From Tuctoria greenei (taxonomy: Eukaryota; Streptophyta; Magnoliopsida; Poales; Poaceae), in assembly GCA_036927565.1 (NCBI GenBank), contig JAYESD010000002.1, positions 139,259,167 through 139,323,166 on the forward strand: a DNA stretch of 64,000 bases, read 5' to 3'. The notes beneath the pieces are model-generated. The model ran no database searches. It saw only the letters and a list, made by a program, of their open reading frames with translations, and was not told where the DNA came from. This document shows positions 55,059-64,000 of the stretch, piece by piece. Numbering within the stretch: position 1 is the first letter of the stretch; the number at the start of each line of letters is the position of its first letter. The position numbers and the translations under genes are program-made.

Positions 55059-57660
55059 TTGATCTGCCCTAGTTCCTTGTCTCTCAAGTTGGAGAAGGGA
55101 GAGATTGTCTTCTTTACCTTCTACACGTACTTCAGGTTCGTTCCGCCCATTTCCTTCTTCCTTATGACACACCTGGAGGTCTTCGGGCTCCAGCTTCATC
55201 ACATGCTGCTGAAATCTTTTGTGGTGGCGGTAGTGTTCTCGCACTTTTGTGAGATGTTCATCGGAGTGTATCCATCTGTGTTGGTGTTCTGGCAATTCTT
55301 CATGCTGAGGCGAACTGGGAAGAGCAAGACGAACGACCTTAGCGCGTACTACTTCCAGCAGCGGGCCAACAGTCCCTTCAACTACATCACCCCGCTTTAT
55401 GCTGTGAAATGGGATAGCTAGAGGGGTGATTGGGTGATCTTACACGTTGATGCCCATGATCACATGGTCCTTCCCACCGACTAGCCAACACTTAGGAAGA
55501 AGACCTAGGAGGAGCGCCCAGAGTTGGAGCCGGAGTATAACCCGGTGATACCTTGCGGACCATGGTTTGTCATTGTTGATGGTGCTAGCGGACTTCGTGT
55601 GTTGACGTCTGGCCCCCCTCCAGCATCATTGCTGCTCGGTGTGGCTCTACTTCGGTCCGCAGGTTGGCACCAGGCCGGTTAGAGGTCATGACACGGAGAT
55701 GACCCCGCGAGAGGTGTTCGATGTGATGTCTAAGGCGTGGGATGACACGTTGTCCTCTGACGTTTTCACCCTCCCACAGCCTTGTCCGCCACTTTGCATG
55801 AACCGGGACCTCAGGGTGAAGATTGTGAGGGAGATGCCAAACCTCGACAAACTCGATCTTGCGCCACGGCAGGTTGGAGACGCAGACCATGGACTGATCA
55901 TCATCAATCGTCTGTAGAAGTCTGCACCCGCTCCGGGCTCCAAAGTGTCGAGTGTGGAAGACCCGTCCTCTGACAGGGGGAAGGGCAAAGCGCTGGCCCG
56001 TCATATGGGGAAGGGAAAGTCGCTCGTGGTCGATGGTGTGATGGACAAATGTTGCATGTCACCGCTGAGGGCACTGCCAAAGGTGGCCTTTGCCCCAAGC
56101 CAACGTCCGATGGAGCGCCCATCCTCCACTTCGAGTGCTGACGGTTCTTTGAGCGAAGGCCCCGCCCACCAAGCGGTGAGTGTACTATCAATTGAGGATG
56201 GCGCACCAGCCAGCGTCTCTGTTACCGGTACAGCCCAAGCCGTCGGTGAGGGGTCCGTGAGCGCTACATCCGCCGAGCCCTAGGCTAAGAGACCTCGGGT
56301 CGCTAGCAATCTTGCCACGGGCTTGGCAATGAATGTCGACGACAGCTCTAGAGGAGGCTCCAGAAGTGGCACTGTCAGGGTCGGTTGAGACACACTAATG
56401 TGGGCCAGCAGAAGCATCATCGGTTCTGGTGGAAGCCCAGTCAGATTGATCCCACCCGCCGCATTGGCAGTAGAGCCCCAGCCTCAGAGTCGCCAAAACT
56501 AGACGCCCACTAGAGCTTTTGGGGATGTCGGTAAGGCATTCTTACCAAAGCTTGCATCATTGTCCAATTTTTTCACTTGTTGGAATAGGCTTTGACTCCA
56601 ATCTGCAGGTCTTCGTCAGCTGTGTTGATGCCCTTACCACCGGGGGTAGTGGTATGGAGCGCTATGAAGTCGGCCCAGGGGGCCATGGCTGCATCAGCGG
56701 AGCAAACTGCCGAGCCAGTACAAGGGAGCATCACTTCGGCGCTAGCGCCTCGCGCGAGCAGTGAAGCACCTCTGGCTGTCGTGCTGGAGGTAATGTTGGA
56801 GTCCACTCAGCAAGCTGATGGTCTAGCAGGTGGTGCCTCGGGCGATTTTGGTGCTGTCGTTTCTGGTGGTGCCGCAACTTTCACTCGACACTCGGCGACG
56901 AGGCCCCCGGTGTAGGTGGCCTTACCCTCAACGCCGCAAGGGGAATTGGTTCCTCAGATGATCACTGGACGATCCTCCATAGCTTCGGTAAAACCAGAGC
57001 ACCTCTCTGTTGTCATTGACTCGACGCAGTCCAGTATCAACTAGGTGCAGTCCAACCTCTATAGAGCGCAGCGCGCCCTCGCCACAGAGTGGGAGAAGCT
57101 GTGAGTAGAGGACGAGCGCCTCTGGGCCTGGGAGGACCTTTTGAGGTCTAGGATCAATGAGGCGAAGGAGAAACACCGGAAGGAGGGTGAGGAGCTGGAG
57201 TTGAGGTGTCGCTTGGCGAATGCCATGGATGCGGCATCCTAGAAGATTTTGGACAACGCCAAGGCGACTAATCGGACTGCTGATGCCCGCCTCAGTTCCC
57301 CTGAAGAGCTTAGAGTGGCCCTGGGACGCCGTGAAGCTGCTGATGTTGAGTGGGAGGCCACTGTTTCTGAGCAAGAGGCACCAACCCAGGCGACGAAGAC
57401 TGAGGTTGAGGTAGATCGGGACAGGCTGCAGTTCCGGATCAGAGACCTTGAGCTTCATGAGAGTAACTTGGCGCGGGATTAGGAGCAGAACCTAGATGAG
57501 CGCCAGGAACTCCTCCTGCTAGAGCTTGACATCCAAGCTCAGCAGCAGACTTCGGAGCATCGCGCCCGCGATCTCAATCTGTAGGAGCGACAGCTAGCCC
57601 GCTGTTAGTAAGACAAGGGTAGAGCGCTAGCGGAGATAGTGGCATCCCATGTTCGTGTGT
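55059..57660 (+). pseudogene. Transposase_28-like ('putative gypsy-type transposon') gene with coiled-coil tail
   Basis: N-terminal text EIVFFTFYTYFRF, FGLQLHHMLLKSFVVAVVFS and HFCEMFIGVYPSVLVFWQFF, MLRRTGKSK matches the 'LPASxFFRxFLxFYGLQPHHL' type domain of a common grass retroelement-associated family. A low-complexity Ser/Gly/Pro middle follows (SSVEDPSSDRGKGKALARH, AKRPRVASN). From about 57090 a long coiled coil: EDERLWAWEDLLRSRINEAK, EELRVALGRREAADVEWEAT and TEVEVDRDRLQFRIRDLEL. At least ten stops interrupt it, nearly all TAG where Gln fits (before RGDWVI, PTLRKK, EERPEL, AKRPRV, KILDNA, EQNLDE, ERQLAR). Function unknown; such genes occur inside non-autonomous retroelements. Confidence 0.65.
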
Positions 57661-58208
57661 GCTGACGGAGTTGTACCCGAAGATACCTCCGGACCCAGTA
57701 GTCGACTGCCCCGCTGCGACGCGTGAAGAGGCGACAATGGTAGAAGTCAAGGATGCTGCAAAACATGTCACTGCACAATTCGCGAGAGATTGAGGCTGGC
57801 GGCCCCAAGGCGGGGGCACCTTTGTATCCGGTGCTCGCCACTTTGTAAAAATTCTTCAATGAATTTGAATTCATATTTGGCTTCTTGGTTGTTTCTTGTG
57901 CTTGCCATCTTGTTCAGTCGGGCTCTTAGCAGCATAAGGTCCTGAAGATCTTTGCCAACTTTGTTAGCTTTTTAGGAACCAACGATTGCACACTTGACAT
58001 AGCCAATCGGTCGTCAGAGTATGTCTTGCCTATGGAACCCCCTTAGAGGCCCCCTCATAGATGTGGCCAACTAGATGGGCACACCAACCACTTGACTGCA
58101 GGACGTCTTCGACGATCCCCCAATAAAGCGGGGGAAGGTTGAGTAGTTGACGTCGACGAGCTCCTTTAGGGGCGCCAAGCTTTGTTTTTCAAACTCGTGG
58201 TCGGGGTT
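57661..58208. other. Sequence between the coiled-coil gene and the tandem repeat
   Basis: Probably a 3' untranslated region. TTGTAAAAATTCTTCAATG and TTTGAATTC near 57840-57870 look like a plant poly(A) region. No other feature is seen. Confidence 0.35.
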
Positions 58209-58428
58209 GGATGCTCCGGTGTCACTCACTATCATCGTAGAGACATCGATGGCAGACCATTGTGGAGGTGCAAGAGCTGGCTGCTCTTGCGTCGCCCATC
58301 ACCATCGTAGAGATGTTGCGGTAGGCCCATTGAGAGGTGACGGGGCCGGCTGCTCTGTCATTGCCCACCATCATTGTAGAGATGTCGACGCCAGGCCCCC
58401 TGGGGGGTGCCGGAGTTGGCTGCTCTAG
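58209..58428 (+). repeat. 70-bp tandem repeat, three units and a partial
   Basis: Units at 58209, 58279 and 58348 and a start at 58418, each opening GGCTGCTC and holding CATCGTAGAGAT. On the plus strand they encode a 23-residue repeat with AHHH and RDV. The partial unit is cut by the DEL-2 LTR. Confidence 0.75.
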
Positions 58429-60596
58429 TGTGACGCCCGGTTCCGAAAACTGAACCAAGCTAACGCATATTTGTGCCCAGGATGTTCATCACACATACAC
58501 GAGTGCAATCACAAAAGAGTATACAGAAAATTACCACAGAACAAGATTAATTATCAAATTTTATAACACAAACCATATTATCCTCGAATACAAGCTCTAA
58601 TGAATATTTATGACAAGTTAAACTAATGCAGCGGAAATAAACTAATTAAGCAAACTAAACAACTAAGCAGCATAAGCGATAGGGTATGTATGCGCAGCTC
58701 CAATCAACACCACAGGCAAAGCTGACGGTAGACACGGCCTAGAACTCCGCATTATCACCATTAAACTCACAATACTGACCTGCAACTGTTGGGGGGATTG
58801 CAAGAGTGAGTACATGTCGTACTCAGCAAGTGTGGAAAGTATGACATGTGGCTGATTCAAATGACGACAATAATAATGGCAAAGTGCTGAAAAGTACAGT
58901 AAAACATTTGAAAAACAATATATTATATGTATGTGAAGTAATCCCATCATAATCACGAGTAATACCAAACTGAATTCATTACCATCATCAATAAGTCCAG
59001 ATTTCACCATTGCCAATAACCATATTCAATACCAGAAACAAATCCATAACCATCCATAACCATTACCAAACCATAACCATCCCAAATTCCAATTTCCCTC
59101 TAATCATGGAAGTTGTCCAGGTGCTCATAACCGGGAGCACGACTATCATGATAGTTTTAATTAACTCTGCAGAGTTTGTACCTCTTTACCCACGTGTTTG
59201 TGATTTCATCACCCGTCGGCGACTAAAGAACCTCCCTTATGCCAATTACACTTCCTTTGGTGTATGGCCAAGAGATCACAAAATAGCCTTTACAAAGGGA
59301 TTACTAGCCTATTTAGACCCCACTGAGGTTTCACCGGTGGCGATGCCTCCAACTGAGCACATCTTCAACCAAGGGCCCCCTCTTGAGCCATTCGGATCCC
59401 AGGGTAGTCCCACCAATCCTCAACAAACCCAATCCGACTACCCCTTCCCCTAGCATCCACAATGGTCCAAACAGCACTAGCAAAGCCCTAATTAATCAGC
59501 TACGCTGCACCCATACTTGGCCTCGTGGTGGCACTGTAATCCTGGCTTATTCTCGCATGAACCGGTCCTTAGATCTAAAGCAAGCAAACCACCATAACAT
59601 CCAACCCATCCACATACAAGCTTGCTTAGATCACCCATCGTATTGACAAGTTCACATTAACCAGAATATCATTGATGCATAATTAAATGTGTAGTGTTGT
59701 TTTCCATCCCAATTAATTAAGTGAAGCAAAAAGGTAAAAACCCTTCCCGACTCTCTACCATATATTCCAGGTGACAAGGGTGGTCAACAAAGATAGTAAA
59801 CTCCGTACCATAGGATTCCCATCAATTTGACACAAGCATGCAATCTGGCAAACAAAACATTTATTTTAAAATTGGATCAATATGCTTCAAGGACACTTGC
59901 TCTTGCTGTTGATTAGGGTCAAAGCCTCCAAACTCCTGGTGTTGTAGATCCTCCGCGGCACATTCTAGCGCAAATCCGTCTAATCCACACAATAAACATA
60001 CAAGACAAGAAACACAATCAAAGAGTGCACAAATGTTACTCAATATGACATGACATGCATGATTGATGCAAATGCAAGGTAGAACTTGTTACTAGATTGC
60101 TTTTAATGATGACTAACTAGTTCTAATAGCTTTTAACAAGTTTATACAGGTTTGGATTCGATTAGGTCAATCTTTAGAATTAATTCATCACAATTTAACC
60201 AGAAGGATCGGACTAGTCCGCCAGGGACCGGACAAGTCCGCACTCTGCGAGATCAGCGGATTAGGGTTTTCTAGATCGACGTGAATTTGGAGATTAGGGG
60301 TTGAATTCACGTAAGGAAAAGAGAATAGAAGGTATACCAGGTGTTTAGAGCTCCAATGAACCAATAAACTTGGAGGTAGCACTTGGATCTTGATGATCTA
60401 GGGTTGGGGGATGAACTTGGAGATGAATTTGTTGTGAAGGACGAAACTTGGTGGAGATCTTGATCCTCCTTCGTTTCCTCCTATTCTTCCTCTTGCTTGG
60501 GATCTTCTCCTCCCTCCTTGATGGTGGCTCCCCACGAACTAGGGTTTGGGTGGGTGGAAAAGTGGCAAATAGATGTCAAACCAAGGGGTGGGGCTG

Positions 60597-60604
60597 TTTA
60601 TATA
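60597..60604 (-). promoter_or_regulatory. TATA box of the DEL-2 LTR
   Basis: TATATAAA on the minus strand, within CCTCTATATAAACAGCCC. The solo LTR has TATATAAA at 22772-22779 in the aligned place. Confidence 0.7.
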
Positions 60605-60765
60605 GAGGTGGAGGCTAGGGTTAGATGGATTTCGAGTTTTGGGATGAGTAGAGGCTGGTTTAGAGTCCCACATGGGCCCTAAAAGAGTTAGGCACGACGT
60701 CCCTAGGCCCACTTAACATGAAACCCAAGAAACAAGTCATAAAACAAAAGATCAACTCGGAGTAT

Positions 60766-61086
60766 CGGACAAGTCCGGACAGGACCGGACTAGTCCGAAG
60801 TCGTCCAGAGAGAAAATCGGACAAGTCTAGCCAAAAATCGGACAAGTCCGAATTTGAACAGAGAGGAAAAACGGACAAGTCCGCTGGAACACCGGACTAG
60901 TCCGGAAAAGTCCAGGGACTTAGCAAATTTTCAAGGATTCATGGAATATCGGACTAGTCCGCACAAAATCGGACAAGTCCGAAAGTTTCCAAAGCCAAAA
61001 TCGGACTAGTCCACAGCAAAAATGGACAAGTCCATTTTTAGTCAGAGAGAAATTGGACTAGTCCTCAGTAAAATCAGACTAGTCCG
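60766..61086 (-). promoter_or_regulatory. Palindromic 12-mer array in U3 of DEL-2
   Basis: Twelve copies of CGGACWAGTCCG or near forms at 60766, 60786, 60818, 60839, 60872, 60893, 60950, 60970, 61002, 61023, 61054 and 61075. Two more are at 60209 and 60229. Copies with TAG at the centre are exact palindromes; copies with CAAG break symmetry at one base. They lie 160-480 bp upstream of the TATA box. Confidence 0.85.
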
Positions 61087-61221
61087 CACTTTCCTGCGTT
61101 TTAAGTGCGGTTTTGTTCCAAATCAATTTTAAATGCTCCGAATCAATTTTAAACTCGTTCCTCTTGTTGTGGGTTAATTTAAACATGTATACGAGTGCAT
61201 GTAGGGCATGATGCATGAAAA

Positions 61222-61720
61222 TTAGGGTGTTACAAACCTACCCCCCTTAAAATGAATCTCGCCCTCGAGATTCGACGCGACAGAGAAGAGATAGGGAAAT
61301 TCCTTCTTGAGATCATCCTCTAGCTCCCAAGTTGCTTCTTTTTCTGTGTGGTGCTTCCATTGAACTTTACACCATCTAATGACCTTGTTCCTTGTGACCC
61401 TCTCCTTAGTTTCCAAGATTTTGACCGGTTGCTCGGCATACGTCAAATCTTCTTCTAGTTCCAATTCTTCCATTGGCACTTGTTCTTCCGGTACTCTCAA
61501 ACACTTCTTGAGCTGGGAAACATGAAAGACATCATGTACATCTGAAAGATGAGCTGGCATATCCAACTTATACGCTACTTCTCCTCTTTTGTCCAAAATC
61601 TTGAATGGTCCAATATAGCGAGGTGCGAGCTTGCCTCTTATGTTAAACCTCTTATGACCTCTCATTGGTGACACCTTGAGGTAAACAAAATCTCCTATTT
61701 CAAGGGCTAGTTTCCTTCTT
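61222..61720 (-). pseudogene. DEL-2 integrase C-terminus with chromodomain
   Basis: GHKRFNIRGKLAPRYIGPF, HDVFHVSQLKKCLRVPEEQ and the chromodomain VIRWCKVQWKHHTEKEATWE then DLKKEFPYLF. The frame is joined to 61721-62905 by a one-base insertion in an A run near 61728. The stop is at 61222, inside the LTR start. Confidence 0.92.
61238..61252 (-). other. DEL-2 polypurine tract
   Basis: Minus-strand TTTTAAGGGGGGTAGG next to the LTR, with the same core as DEL-1. Confidence 0.85.
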
Positions 61721-62911
61721 CTATTGTCTGCGTAGCCTTTTTTGTCTTGATTGGGCAGCCCTCAAGTTTTCTCGAATTATTTGGACTTGCTTTTCGGCTT
61801 CTTGCAACACATTCGGACCAAATACTTGAGCTTCTCCTGCCTCATTCCAAAATAAAGGCATCCTACACTTCCTCCCATAACGTGCTTCATATGGTGACAT
61901 TTTCAAGCTTGCTTGGTAACTATTGTTGTATGAAAATTCCGCGTATGGCAAGCTTTTGTCCCAACTTTTCCCATGCTTTAAAGCACAAGCTCTTAACATG
62001 TCCTCCAAAATCTGATTGGTCCTCTCGGTTTGTCCATCTGTTTGAGGATGATATGTTGAACTAAAATTCAACCTCGTTCCCAAAGCTTCATGCAATTTTT
62101 GCCAAAATCTAGAGGTAAATTGAGAACCTCTATCCGAGACTATCTTCTTAGGGACTCCATGCCGACACACAATATGCTCCTTGTATATCTCGGCCAATCG
62201 TGCAGCTGTATATTTGGTCTTCACAAGGACAAAATGAGCCGACTTGGTTAAGCGATCCAAAATTACCCAAATTGAGTCATACCCGGACTGAGTATGTGGT
62301 AACCCAACTATGAAGTCCATTCCAATTTCTTCCCACTTCCATTCTGGAATCTTCAACGGTTGCAATAATCCGGCTGGTCTTTGATGTTCCGCCTTGACTC
62401 GTTGGCACACATCACACAATGCTACGTATTCAGCTATATCCTTCTTCATGCTATCCCACCAATAGCAAGTCTTCAAGTCTTTGTACATCTTTGTACAACC
62501 AGGGTGAATTGAGTAAGGCGAGTCATGTGCCTCCTTTAATATTGTCTCCCGAATAGGCTTTACTTTAGGCACGACGATTCTCTTTCCAAGCCATAAGGTA
62601 CCATGTTCGTCCTCATCAAATCTGAATTCTCTCCCTTCCTCAGTCCTTTCCTTGATTTCCTTGATCTCCTCATCCGTGGTTCGTGCTTCTCGAATTTCTT
62701 GCTCCAAGGTTGGGTTTAACTCCATCATCTCCATCTCATTTACAAACCCGAGTTTCAACCGTTCAAACTCCTTACATAACTCGAATGGTAACTCTCGAAC
62801 CGTGAGTTGATGACTTACTCCTTTTCTACTCAATGCATCGGCCACTACATTGGCTTTTCCCGGATGATAGTTGATCCCCAAATCATAATCTTTGATGAGC
62901 ACCAACCATCT
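61721..62911 (-). pseudogene. DEL-2 integrase
   Basis: HPGKANVVADALSRK closes RNase H, then the zinc region SPYSIHPGCTKMYKDL and CDVCQRVKAEHQRP. The catalytic core has GMDFIVGLPHTQSGYDS, KKIVSDRGSQFTSRFW and DGQTERTNQILEDM, with all three acidic residues kept, and FSYNNSYQASLKMSPYEARY. 394 codons open. It is separated from RNase H only by a TGA at 62912-62914 where CGA (Arg) is expected. Confidence 0.94.
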
Positions 62912-63460
62912 TCATTGCCTCAAGTTCAGATTCGTTTGTGTGAAAATATACTTCAAACTCTTATGATCCGTGTAAATTTCACACCTATGTCCAAGAATAT
63001 ATTGTCTCCAAATCTTCAATGCATGTACCACGGCTGCAAGTTCTAAATCATGTGTTGGGTAATTATGCTCATGTTTCTTCAATTGTCTTGACGCATAGGC
63101 GACCACTTGACCTTCTTGCATAAGCACACATCCGAGTCCTTGTCTTGATGCGTCACAATAAATATCAAAACTCTTACTTACATCCGGCAATACCAAAACT
63201 GGGGCTGTTGTTAACCTCTTCTTCAACTCCTCAAAACTGTTTTGACAAGCTTCAGTCCATTGGAACGCCTTTCCCTTCATTAGCAACTCCGTCATAGGCT
63301 TGGCTATCTTGGAAAAATCCTTGATAAACCGACGGTAATATCCAGCCATCCCAAGAAAACTCCTTATTTCCTTGACATTTTGCGGCGGCTCCCACTTCAA
63401 CACGTCTCTCACTTTTCCGGGGTCAACCGATACTCCTCCTCCTGAGATTATATGACCCAA
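62912..63460 (-). pseudogene. DEL-2 RT C-terminus and RNase H
   Basis: GHIISGGGVSVDPGKVRDVL, IRSFLGMAGYYRRFIKDFS, then RNase H FDIYCDASRQGLGCVLMQE, YASRQLKKHEHNYPTHDLEL and CEIYTDHKSLKYIFTQTNL. One base is missing near 63449 (PFWVI for PFLGHI), which separates it from the piece upstream. Confidence 0.93.
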
Positions 63461-64000
63461 AATGGCACCTCATTCAACCAAAACTGGCACTTGTTGAACT
63501 TGGCATACAATTGATGCTCCCTCAATTTCGGCAGCGTAAGCCTCAAGTGTTCCTCATGTTCCTTCTCATCCTTCGAGTAGATCATAATATCATCAATAAA
63601 CACCACAACAAATCTATCCAAGTACTCTATGAAGACCTTATTCATGAGGTACATAAAGTAGGCAGGCGCATTTGTCAATCCAAATGACATCACGGTGTAC
63701 TCATAAGATCCATACCGTGTTCTAAAAGCTGTCTTGGGTATGTCCGCTAGTCTAATCTTCATTTAAAAGTATCCCGACCTTAAATCAATCTTGGAAAACA
63801 CACATGCGCCTTTCATCTGATCAAATAAGTCTTCTATGCGCGGCAAGGTGTACTTGTTCTTGATTGTTACCTCGTTGAGAGCTCGGTAATCCACGCACAT
63901 CCTTTGGGATCCATCCTTCTTGTCCACAAACAGCACAGGCGCTCCCCAAGGTGAAGAACTAGGGCGAATAAAACCTTTCTCTAGTTGCTCTTGAATTTGT
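63448..64000 (-). pseudogene. DEL-2 reverse transcriptase, partial at the edge
   Basis: From the edge: EQLEKGFIRPSSSPWGAPV, RMCVDYRALNEVTIKNKY, FSKIDLRSGY, stop, MKIRLADIPKTAFRTRYG, TVMSFGLTNAPAYFMYLMN and catalytic VVVFIDDIMIYSKDEKEHEE. The TAA near 63766 replaces Gln in the usual YHQ. Confidence 0.93.

Larger units (their letters stand above)
58429..61234 (-). repeat. DEL-2 3' LTR
   Basis: 2,806 bp. On the minus strand it starts TGTAACACCCTAATTTTC and ends GGGCGTCACA. It contains a palindrome array in U3 and a TATA box. Related to the solo LTR at 20950-23435. Confidence 0.92.
58429..64000 (-). mobile_element. DEL-2: Del/Tekay-like chromovirus, runs off the right edge
   Basis: Minus-strand element with 3' LTR (61234-58429), polypurine tract, and integrase with chromodomain, RNase H and RT up to the window end. 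It inserted in the last unit of the 70-bp repeat; the 5 bases before it are TCTAG (58424-58428). Gag and 5' LTR lie outside. Coding damage is light: a few one-base indels and stops. It belongs to the same broad clade as DEL-1 but has unrelated LTRs. Confidence 0.93.

Noticed and set aside
33667..57600. UAG read as Gln (altered genetic code or general suppression)
   Set aside because: Stops occur with frameshifts, UGA and UAA also appear at Arg and Gln positions, and lost catalytic residues show the genes are decayed. Deamination explains the bias.
60209..61086. Palindrome array as a CRISPR array
   Set aside because: Repeats are only 12 bp with irregular spacing of 8-57 bp, lie in an LTR of a plant genome, and have no cas genes.
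1..64000. tRNA or rRNA genes and host protein genes
   Set aside because: No cloverleaf-like sequence, rRNA core or intact non-transposon ORF was recognised by eye; primer-binding sites account for the tRNA-like matches.

Overview
This window looks like repeat-dense nuclear DNA of a monocot, most likely a grass. Almost every stretch I can assign belongs to a transposable element, and I found no intact host gene, rRNA, tRNA or CRISPR array. The grass call rests on the mix of families: CRM-like, Del/Tekay-like, Athila-like and RIRE2/Tat-like Ty3-gypsy elements, a CACTA transposon with ACGTCGG-type subterminal repeats, and a decayed 'putative gypsy-type transposon' coiled-coil gene. The genus cannot be named from sequence alone.

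Layout. (1) An Athila-like LTR on the minus strand (1-404 and 7949-8335) is split by a complete CRM-like element, CRM-1 (405-7948, plus, target duplication TGGAA). (2) 8336-9227 and 11039-11830 are unassigned sequence around a non-autonomous CACTA element (9228-11038). (3) A second complete CRM-like element, CRM-2 (11831-19314, minus, duplication CAACG), follows. (4) A RIRE2/Tat-like gag-protease relic (about 19640-24422) is interrupted by a solo chromovirus LTR (20950-23435). (5) The relic is interrupted again by a large non-autonomous Athila-like element, ATH-1 (24423-49375, duplication GTTGG). ATH-1 itself holds DEL-1 (25279-41541), a 16.3-kb Del/Tekay-like element with 4.25-kb LTRs inserted in its 5' LTR, and a solo Athila LTR (44818-46338) inserted in its interior. 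(6) A 5'-truncated Athila-like element, ATH-2 (50015 to about 54745, minus), comes next. (7) A decayed Transposase_28-like gene with a coiled-coil tail (55059 to about 57660) and a 70-bp tandem repeat (58209-58428) follow. (8) DEL-2, a second Del/Tekay-like element on the minus strand, runs from 58429 past the window end.

How the parts relate. The target duplications and interruptions give an insertion order: Tat relic, then ATH-1, then DEL-1 and the solo Athila LTR. All polyproteins are broken. In the younger copies most premature stops look like CAG to TAG, CAA to TAA or CGA to TGA, as expected from deamination of methylated cytosine. Most notable are a palindromic 12-mer array in the U3 of two chromovirus LTRs, a 31-nt block identical between LTRs of two unrelated lineages, an extra ORF ahead of gag in DEL-1 with a dsRBD-like predicted layout, and an Athila element that kept gag, protease and an env-position ORF but no reverse transcriptase or integrase.
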